From: Phoebastria nigripes
Lineage: Eukaryota > Chordata > Aves > Procellariiformes > Diomedeidae
Reading direction: 5' to 3'
NCBI GenBank assembly: GCA_035582835.1
Contig: JAYKAV010003066.1
Coordinates: forward strand, 2,834,749 to 2,898,748
DNA: 64,000 nucleotides
The notes below the pieces were generated by a model. That model did not search any database. It saw nothing but the letters and a program-made list of their open reading frames with translations, and was not told the origin of the DNA. Below, one piece after another: positions 11,786 to 24,774 of this stretch. Position numbers and translations under genes: made by a program. How positions within the stretch are numbered: position 1 is the first letter of the stretch; each line of letters opens with the position of its first letter.

Positions 11786-11866
11786 CTGTTTGATAGCTGT
11801 TACGGTGATGACAAATAAAAGTGGAAGTCCGCTTGTAACTGGACTAGTGGGTGTATCAATAATTAA
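11786..11866 (-). CDS. ATP11A: ATP11A exon 4: TM1-TM2 hairpin
   Basis: 81 nt, 27 codons, phase 0/0. The acceptor is TTTTGTTGCAG and the donor is CAG followed by GTGAGT. The product starts [20 protein letters not shown] and ends TVTAIKQ. It supplies the end of TM1, the short exoplasmic loop [10 protein letters not shown] and TM2. In P4-ATPases the TM1-TM2 region lines the entry side of the lipid-translocation groove (family knowledge). The segment is nearly invariant among ATP11 paralogues, so it supports the family more than the paralogue. The only difference from recalled human ATP11A is L for F within LPLLFV. Intron 3-4 is short (1119 bp). Confidence 0.96.
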
Positions 11867-12985
11867 CTGCAACAAAAGGGACAAAGATTTTCTGGTTACA
11901 TTTTTGTGAATGTAAGCAGTCAATTTTTCAAGCAAGATGTTTCAAGTAATTTTTCAGCAATATGTTACAAAGCACCAAGGAACTTTAATTAAAAAGAACA
12001 GTACTTTAATACAAACTTTGAAAAATAACTATATACTATAAGAAGACACAATACTATATTTAGATCACATTAACATTCAGATGTTAATGCCTAGTAAAAA
12101 TATTTGCTTGCGAGAGTTTAAGTACCAGATTGGAAAGCTGCAGCTTTGGAGGCAAAATTACTGAGCAGTGTTAGAAATTAGCATAGTGCTGTTTTCACAT
12201 GTTATACAATACAGCTGTTCTTATGCATGCAAGGAGTAAATCCTGAAATACTGAGCTATGGCTTCTCCAATTATATACAAAGAGATAGTCTCCGTAGAAG
12301 GAGTTCAGATAGTAACAAAACCACTCTGGGAATCCNCATAGCTTTTCTTTCTGCACAATCTGGTGTACAAAGTAATACAGCTTTTCACTTAACTTAGTAA
12401 GATTTTTATTGTTTAACACATTTAAGCAATAGCATAAGGTTCAGAATGAAGACACCTAGAAAGCAGCAAACTAGTTATCTGAGGTAATAATTACAAACCC
12501 AAATATTTATGTATCACCCTAAGCAAGCATTGTATAAGCATCTATATTTTGGTTTCTCTACAGGCTTTGATCACAGTGCAGTTGGAAAATTTCCGCCAAG
12601 GCATCATTCTGTTATAAAAAATATAATATTTAGCAAAACGAATAAAAGTTTACCGTCCACATAATTTGTAACAATGGTTTTACTGATCTGGATGTTTGTT
12701 TATTACAAAATAAAAATAAAAAATGATACTCATTCTTTTCAATTTTATCAAGAGATGTCTTGCCATCAAACCAGTGATGGTGTCAATTTCTCTTTAGGTT
12801 AGATTCACATTTACAACCTGGAAATGAAATAAAACTCCTTTTGTCACATCATGAATGTAGAAGGCTATCCAAGCTCAACCATTTACCTCCCCAGTCTTCA
12901 AAACCAGTGGATTTTTAAACCTTTTTCAACTCCTTGGTTTTTTAGGAAAAGTCCAGAAATCTATTAAACAATGAGGATAGCTTAC
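11867..12985 (-). other. ATP11A: ATP11A intron 3
   Basis: 1119 bp of AT-rich sequence between exons 3 and 4. No repeat or second gene is recognised. Confidence 0.93.
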
Positions 12986-13075
12986 CTGAACAAGGAAAAT
13001 TATGAGAAAATAGAAGTTAGCTATTCTTCTGAATTGCTCAAACAAATTTTTCGGTACAAAGTTCCAAAACGTGTA
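12986..13075 (-). CDS. ATP11A: ATP11A exon 3: pre-TM1 region and start of TM1
   Basis: 90 nt, 30 codons, phase 0/0. The acceptor is TTTGTTTTCAG and the donor is CAG followed by GTAAGC. The product begins [20 protein letters not shown] and continues [10 protein letters not shown]. The first part is the hallmark P4-ATPase segment ([17 protein letters not shown]) that leads into the first transmembrane helix. The last ten residues are hydrophobic and form the first half of TM1. Compared with recalled human ATP11A only conservative V/I exchanges are seen. About residues 55-84 of the protein. The open frame runs past the donor into the intron, but the splice signals and the smooth junction with exon 4 fix the end. 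Confidence 0.96.
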
Positions 13076-16000
13076 CTGAAAACAAATGCACAGATTATCA
13101 GTGTTTGAGAGAGATGTATTATTCACATTCTATGTTCTAAAAATCAAAGAAATTCATAATTCACAATTCAAGATTAAACTAAACAAAAAGTGGTAGTATT
13201 TCTGTTATTTTTTTTAATAATTTACTGAAATGGAATCTTAAATTGGCAATCATATATTCCTGGAATCATATCAACTGCCTCAGAAATTTTCTGAACTGTA
13301 ATAATCTTGGTACTAGGGACTGAAATAATTTTTGACTAGCAACAAACTCATTCAGAGATTTAGTTATACAACAGTTCAGTTAAATCAAAGGATTTAAAAA
13401 ACTTCCTAGTTACTTCTAACACCACTTTCAATTCACTTCCATTTTGTACGCATGACTTGAGGAGGTAGGTGGCACTCAGAGTTAACTATTCAGTCATAGC
13501 AAGTTGACAAAAGTTGTTGGCCCCTCTTCTCTTCCTTGGCTTGGACACAAGCATACTCCTCAAAACAAACTATAGCACTGAGTAAGAGTATATGGCTGCA
13601 TATTTCTCTACTGATCTTACAAATTATCTAAAATTTAATAAAATTATAAGAAACAGTATATAAAAGTACAAACAGAAAATGCAAAAACTTAAAAGGAAAA
13701 AAATCATATAAAAGTGAGAAAGGACCTTACGTCACCTAATCCCTTCCTCTGCCCTATAGCCGTTTCAAATACACTCTTTTTGACACAGATCATTCCGTAG
13801 GTCCAAAAAAAATTTGCAAGGATTGCTTATTGGAACGCATGTAAAAATGTCAGCTAAAACTGTGTGAAAAGGTGTGAAAAATGGCTTGAGAAAACTAACA
13901 CTGTGTCATCTTATTATCCAAATTATCATTTGACACATAATAAAATGACAACTCCAATGTAACCTTCATTTCAAAGGAGACGGGCTACGAATCTTCTCCT
14001 AATTATTTGCTCTGCTACAAACGTGCCTTGTCTCTTCTTGGCAGATTGCACTGATACTTGCTGATATGCAAATTATGCCACGAGTTATACATCTTCCAAA
14101 TTTGGCCCTGAAAGCAGACAGCCAGAGCTCTAGAAGGAAAATACCTCTATTCCACCCGCAGATGAAAAGGATCCCCAAGAAGCATGCCTTAGTTATACGT
14201 GAAACCCCTACTATGCAGTCATCTTTTTACGTGTTTGGGGTTAAAGCCTGGACATGTATAGGACGTAGGAATGAAATGTTCTTTTTCTATCGTGTGCCAA
14301 AAATCAGTATCTATTCTAAATATGCCCTAAGTAAACACTTATCCTGCTTAATAGTTACCTCAATATTGAATCACCTGTGAGCAAGCCAAAACTCAGGCAG
14401 GCACACATGCAACAGCTGGAAAGTCAAGTGCTCTCATCTTGCAATCAGAATACTTTTCATCAGACTGGAATGCTGCTTGCACTGCCCACTACNCAGCTAC
14501 TTATCTTGGAACTTCAAAACAGAACTGGTTAGACTTGATTATTTTTCCTTGCACAACAGTCCCAATCATTCAAAGCTGCTGTCGTGATATGTGACAATAT
14601 AGATTCTATTCTATGATAGTATTTTTTTATTTTCATCATGAACTTTGATTATCAGGCAAATTATCTGTTTTCTAATCTTATGCATTTATTTCTTTATGAA
14701 TCTCTGCCTGCTGAGAAGGAAAAATGAAAAGAGGCTTCAGTGAAAAACTTTTGTTTACATTTTTCTGTTTAGGTCTTTTGACAGAACAAGTGTTTTTTCC
14801 ATGTTAAAGGGGTTTTTTGACCATTAAAGCTTGATGATTTATACAAGTTCCCCAAAAGACCATTCATAAAAAAACCACATAACCTCTTAAACAGTAACTT
14901 CCTGTTTAAATCTCCTAGAGGATTATTTGACTAAATGTGTGGCGACAGCATATTGTTGTCAGACTAGATATTTAAAACACCTGATAGAGGAAGTCAAGTA
15001 AATTAGTTAAACAACAATCTATAAAAAGATTGCATGTTCATCTTTACCCTTAGTATCTGATCCTCCTCATATTCCAACCTCAGTTCACTGCTTTCCCTGT
15101 CAAGCAGTGGTCTTTCCTGCAGCTCCACCTTTGGTCAGCAACTCTCTTACCTGAATAAATGTGGATAGCCTGGGAGCAGACCACTTTCGTGGTCTGAGAG
15201 GTGTTACTTAAAATGGATGCTTCTTTAACACAGAGAGCTTCCTAAAACTTTATTTTCAATCAACCTGACAGACTTTTAGCACTTTATTACACTGGGTTTC
15301 AGACATACAAAGTACATCTTTATTCTGCCCATTCTTCTTCAAAGGAGAAGTAACAATTTTTGAAGGAGTTTAGGCAAGAAAGACAGACCTCCCCCTGCCC
15401 TGCTCAGAGCAGCATCTACAAATGGATGACTAATGTTTAACCACCATAATCACTCCCAGGGGAAACAACAGAGTGGCTGCCACTCAGAACAAGATTTATC
15501 TCATGACTGCATTCAAGGGAGTTTCTCTACCCTAGTTAGGCAGGAACAAAGTAAAAATCTTCAAAGAAAAGACATTAAAAATGAAGATATTAAATACATC
15601 AGATTACTGCACCCAGATAGAGAGTTAATACCTTCTCTCTTCTTCAGATAATTTCTAGTTATGCTCTTTGTAAACTCTGAAAAGCAGTTTAGGTATATTT
15701 AACTACCTTTTTTACCTATAACTCACTTAAAGGAAATAAGGTTATCCAAATAGTTACGCACTTGAAGCTTTTCAGCTGGGGAAGGCTTAACTGATCTTTT
15801 TCAATTGCTGCAAAAGACTTAAGAGGCCAGAGCACATACATGCCTTTTGCATAGGAGGTAATACGTCAGCCAGCAAACCAGAGTTACGTATTCATCCAAG
15901 AGATTAACACCTTGGGCGAAGAGATGCATCTGAAGCACTGTGCAAGGAACTGTAAAGTCAGTCTGTCTAGAGTCAAAACAGCATAATTCAAGTAGATTTT

Positions 16001-16860
16001 CTTCCGATTTATAATCATAATAGCACCTGCAGTGCTGGTGTATTTCTGTAATCATGTGCTTGGACTACTTACACGCACCTCCACAGCATTCCCACTCATG
16101 CCCCTGCTCCATCTCACCAATTCCTGCATCCTCTTTGCTAATGCCGTGTNGCTCCAGCTCCAACACCTCCTTGTTAGAGCCAGTCCCATGAATTCAAAAA
16201 TATAAAATAGGGTCTTCTTAACAATGGTTTAATTTTTTTAAACACTGTATTTTGACCTTTTCATTTGATATCTGTATGTCACAATTTTGGCTCACATTTC
16301 AAGCTTCTCTTTCCATCCTAAGAGGCAGATATTTTCTTAAGTAAAAGGAGAGTTTCTTAAGTAATCGCTTGACATCAAAAGCTGGAGCTGTAAGAAAAAA
16401 GCACTCCACATTGCTTTATTGAGTTCTGTCAACACCTCAGTTTCTTACAGCTTATTTGTTTTAAATAGTCACCATCTCTCTTATAACCTGCTCTGATTTC
16501 ACTCCTTTCCCTCAACCTTTTCCAATGTTTCTTGTAGATGCTTAAAACTATTCTGACAAAAATATCTACCATATTGCTTCAGCCCTGGTTTGTAGACATC
16601 TTGCTATGCTGATTCTCATCCCTTCTGCAAAATAGAATCCATCCTGAGGATAATAAATTCAGGGAAAAACAGATAAAAGCTGAACAATAATCTTGCAGTC
16701 ACTTAAGTTTTTCAATGTTTTTCTTTTAGCAGATCAAGACACATACACAAAACTTGAACATGTCCGTAGTGACTTCAGTATTTTTAACATACAGATTTTT
16801 ATAGTACCTATCAATTACCTAGAGACAATACATTCTTAAAGCTGCCAGCTTAACAACTGG

Positions 16861-16977
16861 ACTGTATGTATGTGTATATATGTGTATATATATGCACATA
16901 ACATTTTATATATAATAATACACTACATATTATGCTATTAAAACAAGTGTTACATATATTACATATATATAGTTATC
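16861..16977 (+). repeat. TA/TG-rich microsatellite
   Basis: Alternating TATG, TGTATATA and ATATATA units over about 115 bp, degenerate in the middle. Confidence 0.85.
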
Positions 16978-17164
16978 CCCCTTCAAAAGAACAGCTGAAA
17001 AAGGTCTGATCAGAAGTTTGATAACTTCTTTAAAATTAGTTTTATTTCCAAAAATGTTACTTTTGGTTTTTTTAACCACAATTTGTGAAAGTCTTATAGA
17101 GCAGAGAACTAGCAGAGAAAACTATAGTAAAGGGTGTGAAAAAAGGACATCAATGATTAGTTGA

Positions 17165-17305
17165 AATCCTAAGAACTGAGTCGAGAGTATGGCTTGTCTA
17201 TCTCAAGTGACTTGCTTATAACCACACAGGAAGTTTGTAGCAGAACTGATCTATGATCTACCATGTATTAAATCAGTCTCAACCCTCTAACTTCTTCAAG
17301 CAAAA
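17165..17305 (-). mobile_element. MIR SINE fragment, minus strand
   Basis: The plus strand reads AAGAACTGAGTCGAGAG, then AAGTGACTTGCTTATAACCA with CACAGGAAGTTTGTAGCAGA. This is the reverse complement of the MIR core and tRNA-related head (GAAACTGAGGCACAGAG, ...ACTTGCCCAAGGTCACACAG, CTAGTAAGTGGCAGAGC). MIRs are ancient amniote SINEs, rare but present in birds. Confidence 0.7.
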
Positions 17306-17969
17306 AACTTCAGATGTCTGTGCTTATATAGGACTCAATAAAATTGGAATAGTAACATGCATGAAATTTTGAAAAGCACTCTGCAATGTTTAGAATGATT
17401 TGGAATATATGTAGAAATACACAATTAACTATATTTTAATGAAAGTATTAACATGCACACCACCTGCGCATTGTTTATCACTCCATTGAGGGAGAGACCC
17501 CTGTTTCTCCACACTACATGATGTAGGGTGGTTCACATCACATGGATCATGGTAAACTCATGGTAAACTAAAGTGTAGGGCTTTTGCATGTGACTAAGAG
17601 CTACCTGTACACTTCAGAGACAGTGCAAAAATGAAACTATTTGGGGAAATCAGTTCAAATGGTGCCTACACATTTGAATGAACAAGCACACAGATTTTGT
17701 CATAGGGTTCCTTAAAAATAGTTGCTGGTAAAACAGGATTTCTCCGACAAAGAAGAATATCTTTAGTAGTCCTTGTTCAGCAGCTCTCAATCTTACAAAA
17801 GAGGGGCTATATCTCCAAGAACTCCTCTGACAAAGGCATCCCCCAGCATCTGGAAGATTATCTAATTACAATTTTAAAAAAACTTACAGCAAGGATGACT
17901 GACTAAAGACAGAAGTCACAGAGAGCATTAGGAAAAGAGAAGAAAGAGCATGAGAGAGAGTGTGCAAGA

Positions 17970-18038
17970 GTAAGCGAGCTTCACTTTCTCATATGTAAAG
18001 TGAGGAGAATTACACCTGTCCTCCCTGGTGTTGAGTTT
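17970..18038 (+). mobile_element. MIR SINE fragment, plus strand
   Basis: GAGCTTCACTTTCTCATATG with TAAAGTGAGGAGAATTACAC and CTGTCCTCCCTGG corresponds to the MIR central region (CTCAGTTTCCTCATCTGTAAAATGGGGATAATAATACCTAC order). It is short and diverged, but the block order is specific. It lies 0.7 kb from a second MIR in opposite orientation. Confidence 0.6.
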
Positions 18039-18777
18039 GGACCTGCCTGCCTGCCTTCCTTTCTTTCTTCCACTTCTCTCTTACTGCGTGCAGACTCCAG
18101 ACTGATATGAAAAATTTAACTTAAAAGCTCTGTTTGGGCAGTACTGGCAGAGAGTAGAAGATCGCTGTTAACCCTGGGCTGAGTCAGGGGAAGGGTAGAT
18201 GGCTTCTCCTGGGAACACAAGGGAGGTTGCAGAGAGCCTTTGCCCTGGAAATCCCACCCTGAGCAAGATCATCAAGAGCTAACAGCTCTTCCTTGCTCTC
18301 TCTAGACACTGGCAGCTGTCCACAGAAGGAAACTGTATTATCATGCCTGGAAGGAGAACTGCACACTCATGCATTCCCATCCCATCGCAGCTATTGCTAT
18401 CGCTGAGCTGGCACCAGACAGAGTCCAACTGATTCAGAAGCATTTGAGATTGACTGCTGTTCAAGCCCATTTACTCTTCTTCATTGCTAACAGCTCCTGC
18501 CCNTTGGCATGGCTGGGCAAACCTGACTATTTAACCCTTGCAGTGTTGGATGTGACCTTCTGCTTCAGCCAGTACAGCTGTGAGTCAGTGGATTACCTAG
18601 GCACAAGCTGGGAGCTCTGTGTTACAGCTGCTTTTAGAGCAGATCAGTATGTCCACACCAAAAGGCACACACAACATTCCCTGCTAGTACCTGTCCTACG
18701 TGCATTTGTGTCTACCCCTCCTCTCTGTCACCACATGGCATGCTACACATAAATATTTATCAGCTTCACAAACATAT

Positions 18778-19085
18778 CATAGAATCATAAAGGTTGGAAA
18801 AGACCTCTAAGATCATCGAGTCCAACCATCAACCCAACACCACCATGCCCACTAAACCATGTCCCTAAGCGCCTCATCTACACGTCTTTNAAATANTTCC
18901 AGGGATGGGGACTCCACCACTTCCCTGGGCAGCCTGTTCCAATGCTTAACCACTCTTTCAGTAAAGAAATTTTTCCTAATGTCCAATCTAAACCTCCCCT
19001 GGCGCAACTTGAGGCCATTTCCTCTCGTCCTATTGCTAGTTGCTTGGCAGAAGAGACCAACACCCACCTCGCTGCAACCATGACC
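18778..19085 (-). mobile_element. CR1 LINE, 3' end, minus strand
   Basis: On the plus strand it begins with CATAGAATCATAAAGGTTGG (reverse complement of the CR1 3' terminus) and continues with GACCTCTAAGATCATCGAG and the CCCTGGGCAGCCTGTTCCAA block. Read on the minus strand it encodes a piece of the RT tail resembling [20 protein letters not shown]. Two N bases fall in it. It is in the sense direction of ATP11A. Confidence 0.93.
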
Positions 19086-20829
19086 ATATGACCATACCCG
19101 TTCCCACTGTGGGCTTTGGATGCTTTTTTGACTTTCAAATGTCATTTCTTAGGGCTGTGTTTGAAGTCCTCAACTTGAAACAGCCATGACATGGCCCTAG
19201 AGAGGCCAGACAAATCCTTCCAGTTATGAAGCATCACCTTGGAGAGTTGTGGGACAGCCTAGGTCTCCTCTGGGTTCCAAGTGGCTCATCTTGGTGGAGG
19301 CATTTTAATATTTCCTTAAGCTTCAGTATTAACATTTCTTCTAAATGTGGCAACAAAATGAGAAATCGGACCCCCCCCAGTCTTTGTGTTTTCATAATGA
19401 TGCTAAGACTGAGTGCTGCAGGGAAGAGGTATAGAACAAGGGCATGAATTTCTGCTAGAAGAAAGGAACATTTCAACATGTCAGAATTACTTAACTTTAT
19501 TGAACTATTAGTCACTGTGATTGAGATGACTCACAATTAATCAGATTAGCACTGAAGGTAGCTAAGGTTTCCCTTGCAATTTATAGGATTCTCAACATGC
19601 ANCTGTATTGTTTCAGGCCATTCTCATACAAATCAATGTTTGGATCAGTATTTGATGAGAAGTCCCAAGGAAACATGCAGACAACAGAAGGTAGTATTAT
19701 TTGTGAAACAGAACCAGAAGCACTTCCGGTCCATGAATATAGTTGTACAGCATTGCAAAGCAGGAGTTAATAATAGTACTGTCTTCCCATCTAAGTTCAC
19801 CTTATTGCTTCTTTGTAAGAACCTACACAGGAAATAAAGCCACAGTACAAGTCAGCATTTCATAATTTCNTATCATAAGTTAACTTGAATGAAATCTCTT
19901 TACTTTAGGGCAAATTCTTCAAGTAACAGTTCTGCATTCACTGTAGATTCAATCTTGCATTTCACTTATGCATCATATCCCACTACTCTTCAGTATCATC
20001 TTCTGGGAGCTTAGGCCCCACTGCTTCCAGTTACATTAGTGACCCAGGCACAAGTGGTTTTTGTAGTTGTAAAAATTTCTCTTTATGAAACTATGACAGT
20101 AAAAGTTTGCANCTAGACAGGATCATCAAGGCAAAATACTATGTATTGACTACCCACAGACTGAAAAGAAAAATAAAAGACTTTCTAAGTCTCTCTAAAC
20201 CAGCTTTCTCTATGGGCGATATGGAAAAAAAACAATCAGTCCTCCTGCAGAATGTTCCTGGGGTTTCTAAGTTTGTCAGCTGTCTCTTACACACCNGGAA
20301 GTCTCTAATCTCTCATTCAACAGGCTATTCCTACCCTGGCATCTCTGAAATGTTTAGTTCTTTCTTGTGGTTCATTCTCTAGGTTGTCTGTCAAAAGCAG
20401 TAAGCAGCTGTAATTAAACACGTTCTTACAGAACTCCATATTGTTGCCTCAAAAAGATTTTATTTTCTATAAAACTTTCCCCTCTGTTCAAGAGACAAAT
20501 GTACACATTCAATTAGTCTTCAGTTCATTGATTCACTAGAACAGGAGATGCAAATCCCTACTTTGTCTACAAATGAATGAGATCCTTGAAGCACAGCAGT
20601 TCTATAAAGATATCGGATCAACATCAGGAAAAGGAATTTGAATGTTAGAAATCATTAACAAATGAATAAAGAAATAAACACATCATTATGCCACTGTACA
20701 AATCCATAGTTAGCCTACACATTGAATGCTCTGTGCATTTCTCCATCTTAAAAACTCTACAGCTGGCTTGGGTAAAGGTACAGACCAATCTGAGCAAAGG
20801 TATGAACTAGCTTCCACACAAGCAATTAT

Positions 20830-21035
20830 TGAACAGGCTAAGGNTATTCAGCCTGGAAAGGAATATGGTGGAAGATCACTAACAGAATCAAGAAGATAAA
20901 CAGGGGATAACAGTTGTTCTCAGATTCAAGGACTTGGAACATAAACTGAAATTAGCAAGTAGTAGTTTCAAAAGNAAGATTCATAGTTTCTTTTGGCAAA
21001 CATTTCTACAGTTTAACTGTGCCTTAACTATGTAT
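20830..21035 (+). mobile_element. Old CR1-group LINE fragment
   Basis: Diverged but recognisable by the order of blocks found in old CR1 elements: TATTCAGCCTGGAAAGG, then AACAGAATCAAGAAGATAAACA, then GATTCAAGGACTTGGAAC with AAATTAGCAAGTAGTAGTTT and an AACTGTG-type end. This is the segment just upstream of the CR1 3' end. It is much older than the copy at 18.8 kb. The 5' border is uncertain. Confidence 0.65.
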
Positions 21036-24000
21036 TCTGAAAATTAACACGGGCTCAAAAAGCACTGAAGAAATTCACAGAGGAGAAATCCATTAAAGAC
21101 TTACTAAATACAAAATCATCACTTTTGGCTCACAAATGGCTAAGTCACCAATCAGCAAATACTAAGAGTATTCAGGGAAGTATCACTCTATGCTTACTTG
21201 TTCTTACATTCTTCCCTAGGCATCTACTGCTGGTGACAACATACTGAGCCAGACGGACCTTTGGCAATTCTTAGCTGGTCAGGCACATCCACATACTAGT
21301 ATGTATGTACAGATACTCTGTTTAGCATACTGATTGGGATACTCCTGGCACAAAAATACGAAGCTTGGACCTTAAGGACATTTCATATTAAAAAGTTATT
21401 TTGTAATTTATCAGTCTTTAAAAAAATAAAAACCTTTTGTTANCCCGTTTCAGAAGGAAAAAAGTTGTTTCCCACCAAGTTCTGTTAACTGCTACTGCTG
21501 CACAGTTTAACTTACTTTCCTTTTGACATAGCAGTTCTACTAATCAGTAAATAATTTCAAAATGTGAATAATTTTTAAACAAAAAAAAGCAAGCAACCTC
21601 CCTGCCAATTCAATTGCTTTTTATTTCTTCTCATTTGAAACATTAGGATTTTCTACCAGCTGATATTTTGCCATGCTGCATCACTGTCATATGATAAATT
21701 CAATCAAGGACACACAACAGCTACTTTAAAGGCTAACACCCCAGGCAGCTGAAGTAGCTAGAAGTTAGATCAACATAAGGATCCACCTTACAAAGGTCGC
21801 TACCTCTAGAACATAAGCAAACTGCATGCACAATCCAAAAGACATAAATTTTTGCCTTTTATTATTCCAACGCAGCCTTTTTGTAATGTATTGTTAAAAT
21901 CATAATTGGATCAACACATCAAATCAAAAGAGCATTTTTGTCTGGCCAAGGTCTGTCTAGATACCATTTTTCACCACCAGGAATGTGTCATTAAGCAGAC
22001 AGAGCATTAACCACATTCCATAGTGACACTGCAATATACAAGAAATATCCCTCTGTACTGGAATCAAATTATTATCTTGCTGACACCAGGAAACCTCTGG
22101 TGAAGCACAGTAAAGTTTACCTTTGGAAGGAAATAACATGAACCTTAGACTTTCCTAGTTATTTCAAGCTGCTGTCTTTTTTTAGGGCTTTATAACAGGT
22201 CATTTGTAAGTATAGCAGCACACAGCTAGTCTAATTGATGAGGTTTCCTCATGGTTTTAAAACTACCCTTTTTAGAAATTCAGTTTGTCTTAAATTGGTA
22301 AAATCTGTACTTGGAAGTTCAGAGTTCCTCATCCTTGAAGAGCAATCATATACTTTCTTATCTAAGCATTAAAGACCTATAAAAGCACAGCTGAAAGTTA
22401 CTGTCTGTCTTACTGATGAAAGACAAAGGAAATATCCTTCATGGTTGAGGTAACATTACACAGTGTGCTTGCATGCATGTATCTTTATTTTACTCTAACA
22501 ATTATGGATTTCCCATCTTAACTTTGTACATTTGATCATTTTTCAGGAAGCTTATGTCTGTGTTTCCTAATCTGTGGTAGTGTTCATAAGGGAGCAAGTG
22601 ACCAGGACAGAGTGAAAGGTTAAGAGCTAGCTAGCTTACAGAACCAGAACGAATGCAAGTCAAGACACAAAGGTGCTTTACCCAGGCTGTCTGGGATGGA
22701 GCATGTGAACAATAGAGTTTACTTGAAAGGGACAGTACAGGCAAGACAGCAGGGAAAGTTCTCATATAAAGACAACTGTCATTAAAACTGAGCTTTCAGC
22801 AGTCTAAGGAACTGTTCAATATTATAAAGCATTTATGTGAACTCTGTTCTCTCCTGAAGTATCACCACTGTAGTTACTTTCACAAAGATGACTTATGTTT
22901 TATTGTTTAAGTGTGAGAAGTTTAATCAACGAACAGAAAATTTGAGAAAAACATTGTATATATCAAAAAAATATTTCCACTAATAATCTTTTATTTATGG
23001 AAAACTGTTTACAGATACAGTTCACAACTGAAGAGTTTAACATTTAAAACATTTAACTGAACATGCTTTATATCCAAATAAAAACATAGTGAAGTCTCTG
23101 TCCTGAACTAGTTAAAATCACACATATTTACTAATTGCTGGCAGGGATCCTCAGCTCAATCCAGGTTTAAGTCATACTTAAAAATCTCACTCTGCAAAGC
23201 ATGGTAACTTGAAACTTCCACTAACTTCATCATCACAAAAACATGTCAAACATCTTGCAGAGTCAAGTAGGATGTTTTTATTTCAAAAAGTATCAGCAGT
23301 AACTTCAATGGCTTTATTGACGTATGTCCCAGATGAGATGTACGAGATGAAAAAATAAGAAAAGTGTCACAAGAGTACAAAGATTTGCATAAAACATATT
23401 TACCCTTCAATAATCCAAAAGGCAATACAAATTAATGTGTAGAGCTCAGGATTTCCCAGTGTACTAGTTTGAATGTATTCCATCTGGATTATTTACTGCA
23501 TTACCTTTTGAATATTCTATCTAATTAAAGATGCCAAGATACTATGCTGTTTGTTATTACACTGTCTTTGAATGAAGTACAGAAATAAGGTAGTAAAAAC
23601 AGTAGTGAAGGAAGGCAGTAAAATACAAAATTTCACATAAGAAATGAGACAGAGTTTGAGAAAAGTGTGGGGTTTATTACAGCTTTGCCGTTATATTAAT
23701 GGATGGCACGTGTTCAGATCCACAAAGGTAAGCACTCAGTTCCTTGAGATCACAATGTTACTAAGGTTCTTAAAATGAGTCTGTTGATCTGAGCCACTGT
23801 TCAAAAGGAAATTTTCCCAGTAGAGGAGCTATTCTTTTGAATTCATTATTTCATAATTGGTTGAAGCTGTGCGCTCATGAAGATTCAAATCTAAGCACAT
23901 TAAAAAGTTGAAGTTCTTGGGGTGTTAGCCATACAATAAGCTGCAAATATTCAGTTTTCCATGCCATTGCAGTACAAACGTTTGGCTAAAGCAAGCCAGT

Positions 24001-24651
24001 CAGTCTAAACAGGTGGTGAGTACCAGCCACCCAACTGCTCACAGAAAGCTGCTGAAGCTTACGGAAAGATTTGCTAGTTAAAGTGAGGGACAACTGGAAG
24101 GTTTCTAAAGGGCACAAATGTATCGCAATACCAAGAGTTTAAGAATGATTCACTTGTACGTGTATAACAAAGAATATATTTCTATGGGGTTTTGTCAATA
24201 TGAGCTTTTGAAGGAAAGGCACTGTTATTGCGGAGATAGCGTCATCTATTAAGCACTTATATTGATCATACTATTTCTAGTACTTTGAGGTATTGCTTTA
24301 GATTACAAAGAATGCTGTCTTTCCTTGGGAAGATTTTCTTTACTCCAGGGTTGCCCCAAATGAAAATTGCTTTCTTACTCCTTTGTGGAAAAGCACAGTA
24401 TCACTCTAAGACTTTACACTATGTACTATAGTAAACATGGGAGAGGTCATTCTATTCCTGTTCATGTTAGAGGCAATTTGGCAATTAGTTTTTGTGGAAG
24501 AAACTTGAGATAGCTTCATTCTACCTTTGCCAGTCATGGTAAAGGAGAAATATATAGGAAGTATAGGAAGAAAATCTTGAAGGAAATAAATGAACACACA
24601 AAGAATAACTTAAGCTGATTTATGTAAATGAATGAAAGAAAATACTACTAC

Positions 24652-24774
24652 CTTTGATGAGACTATTCGGTTATCTGGAAATCTCTGTGGAATGTATGCT
24701 TCAGTGCCTGGAGGTGGTTCACGATGCCCAACATAAATAGTCCGACTGTCCACCCAATTCTCTTCTCCAGCACA
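24652..24774 (-). CDS. ATP11A: ATP11A exon 2: cytosolic N-terminus
   Basis: 123 nt, 41 codons, phase 0 at both ends. The acceptor reads TTTTCCCCCCATAG before the TGT codon, and the donor is AAG followed by GTAGTA. It encodes CAGEENWVDSRTIYVGHRE, then a proline-rich PPPGTEAYIPQRF, and ends in DNRIVSSK. This is the conserved cytosolic stretch before the first membrane helix of class-6 flippases. Only two residues differ from the human protein as I remember it (T for A, F for Y). It corresponds to about residues 14-54 if exon 1 gives 13 residues. No in-frame ATG precedes it within the open frame, so translation must begin in an upstream exon. It is isolated: 11.6 kb from exon 3 and at least 39 kb from exon 1. 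Confidence 0.95.

Larger units (their letters stand above)
13076..24651 (-). other. ATP11A: ATP11A intron 2
   Basis: 11.6 kb between exons 2 and 3. It holds two MIR fragments (17.17-17.31 and 17.97-18.04 kb), a minus-strand CR1 3' end (18.78-19.09 kb), an old plus-strand CR1 piece (20.83-21.04 kb) and a TA/TG-rich microsatellite (16.86-16.98 kb). The segment 18120-18770 is richer in G+C than its surroundings and carries a 127-codon plus frame with no recognised homology. In 13.1-16.8 and 21.1-24.6 kb I see nothing further. Confidence 0.9.
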
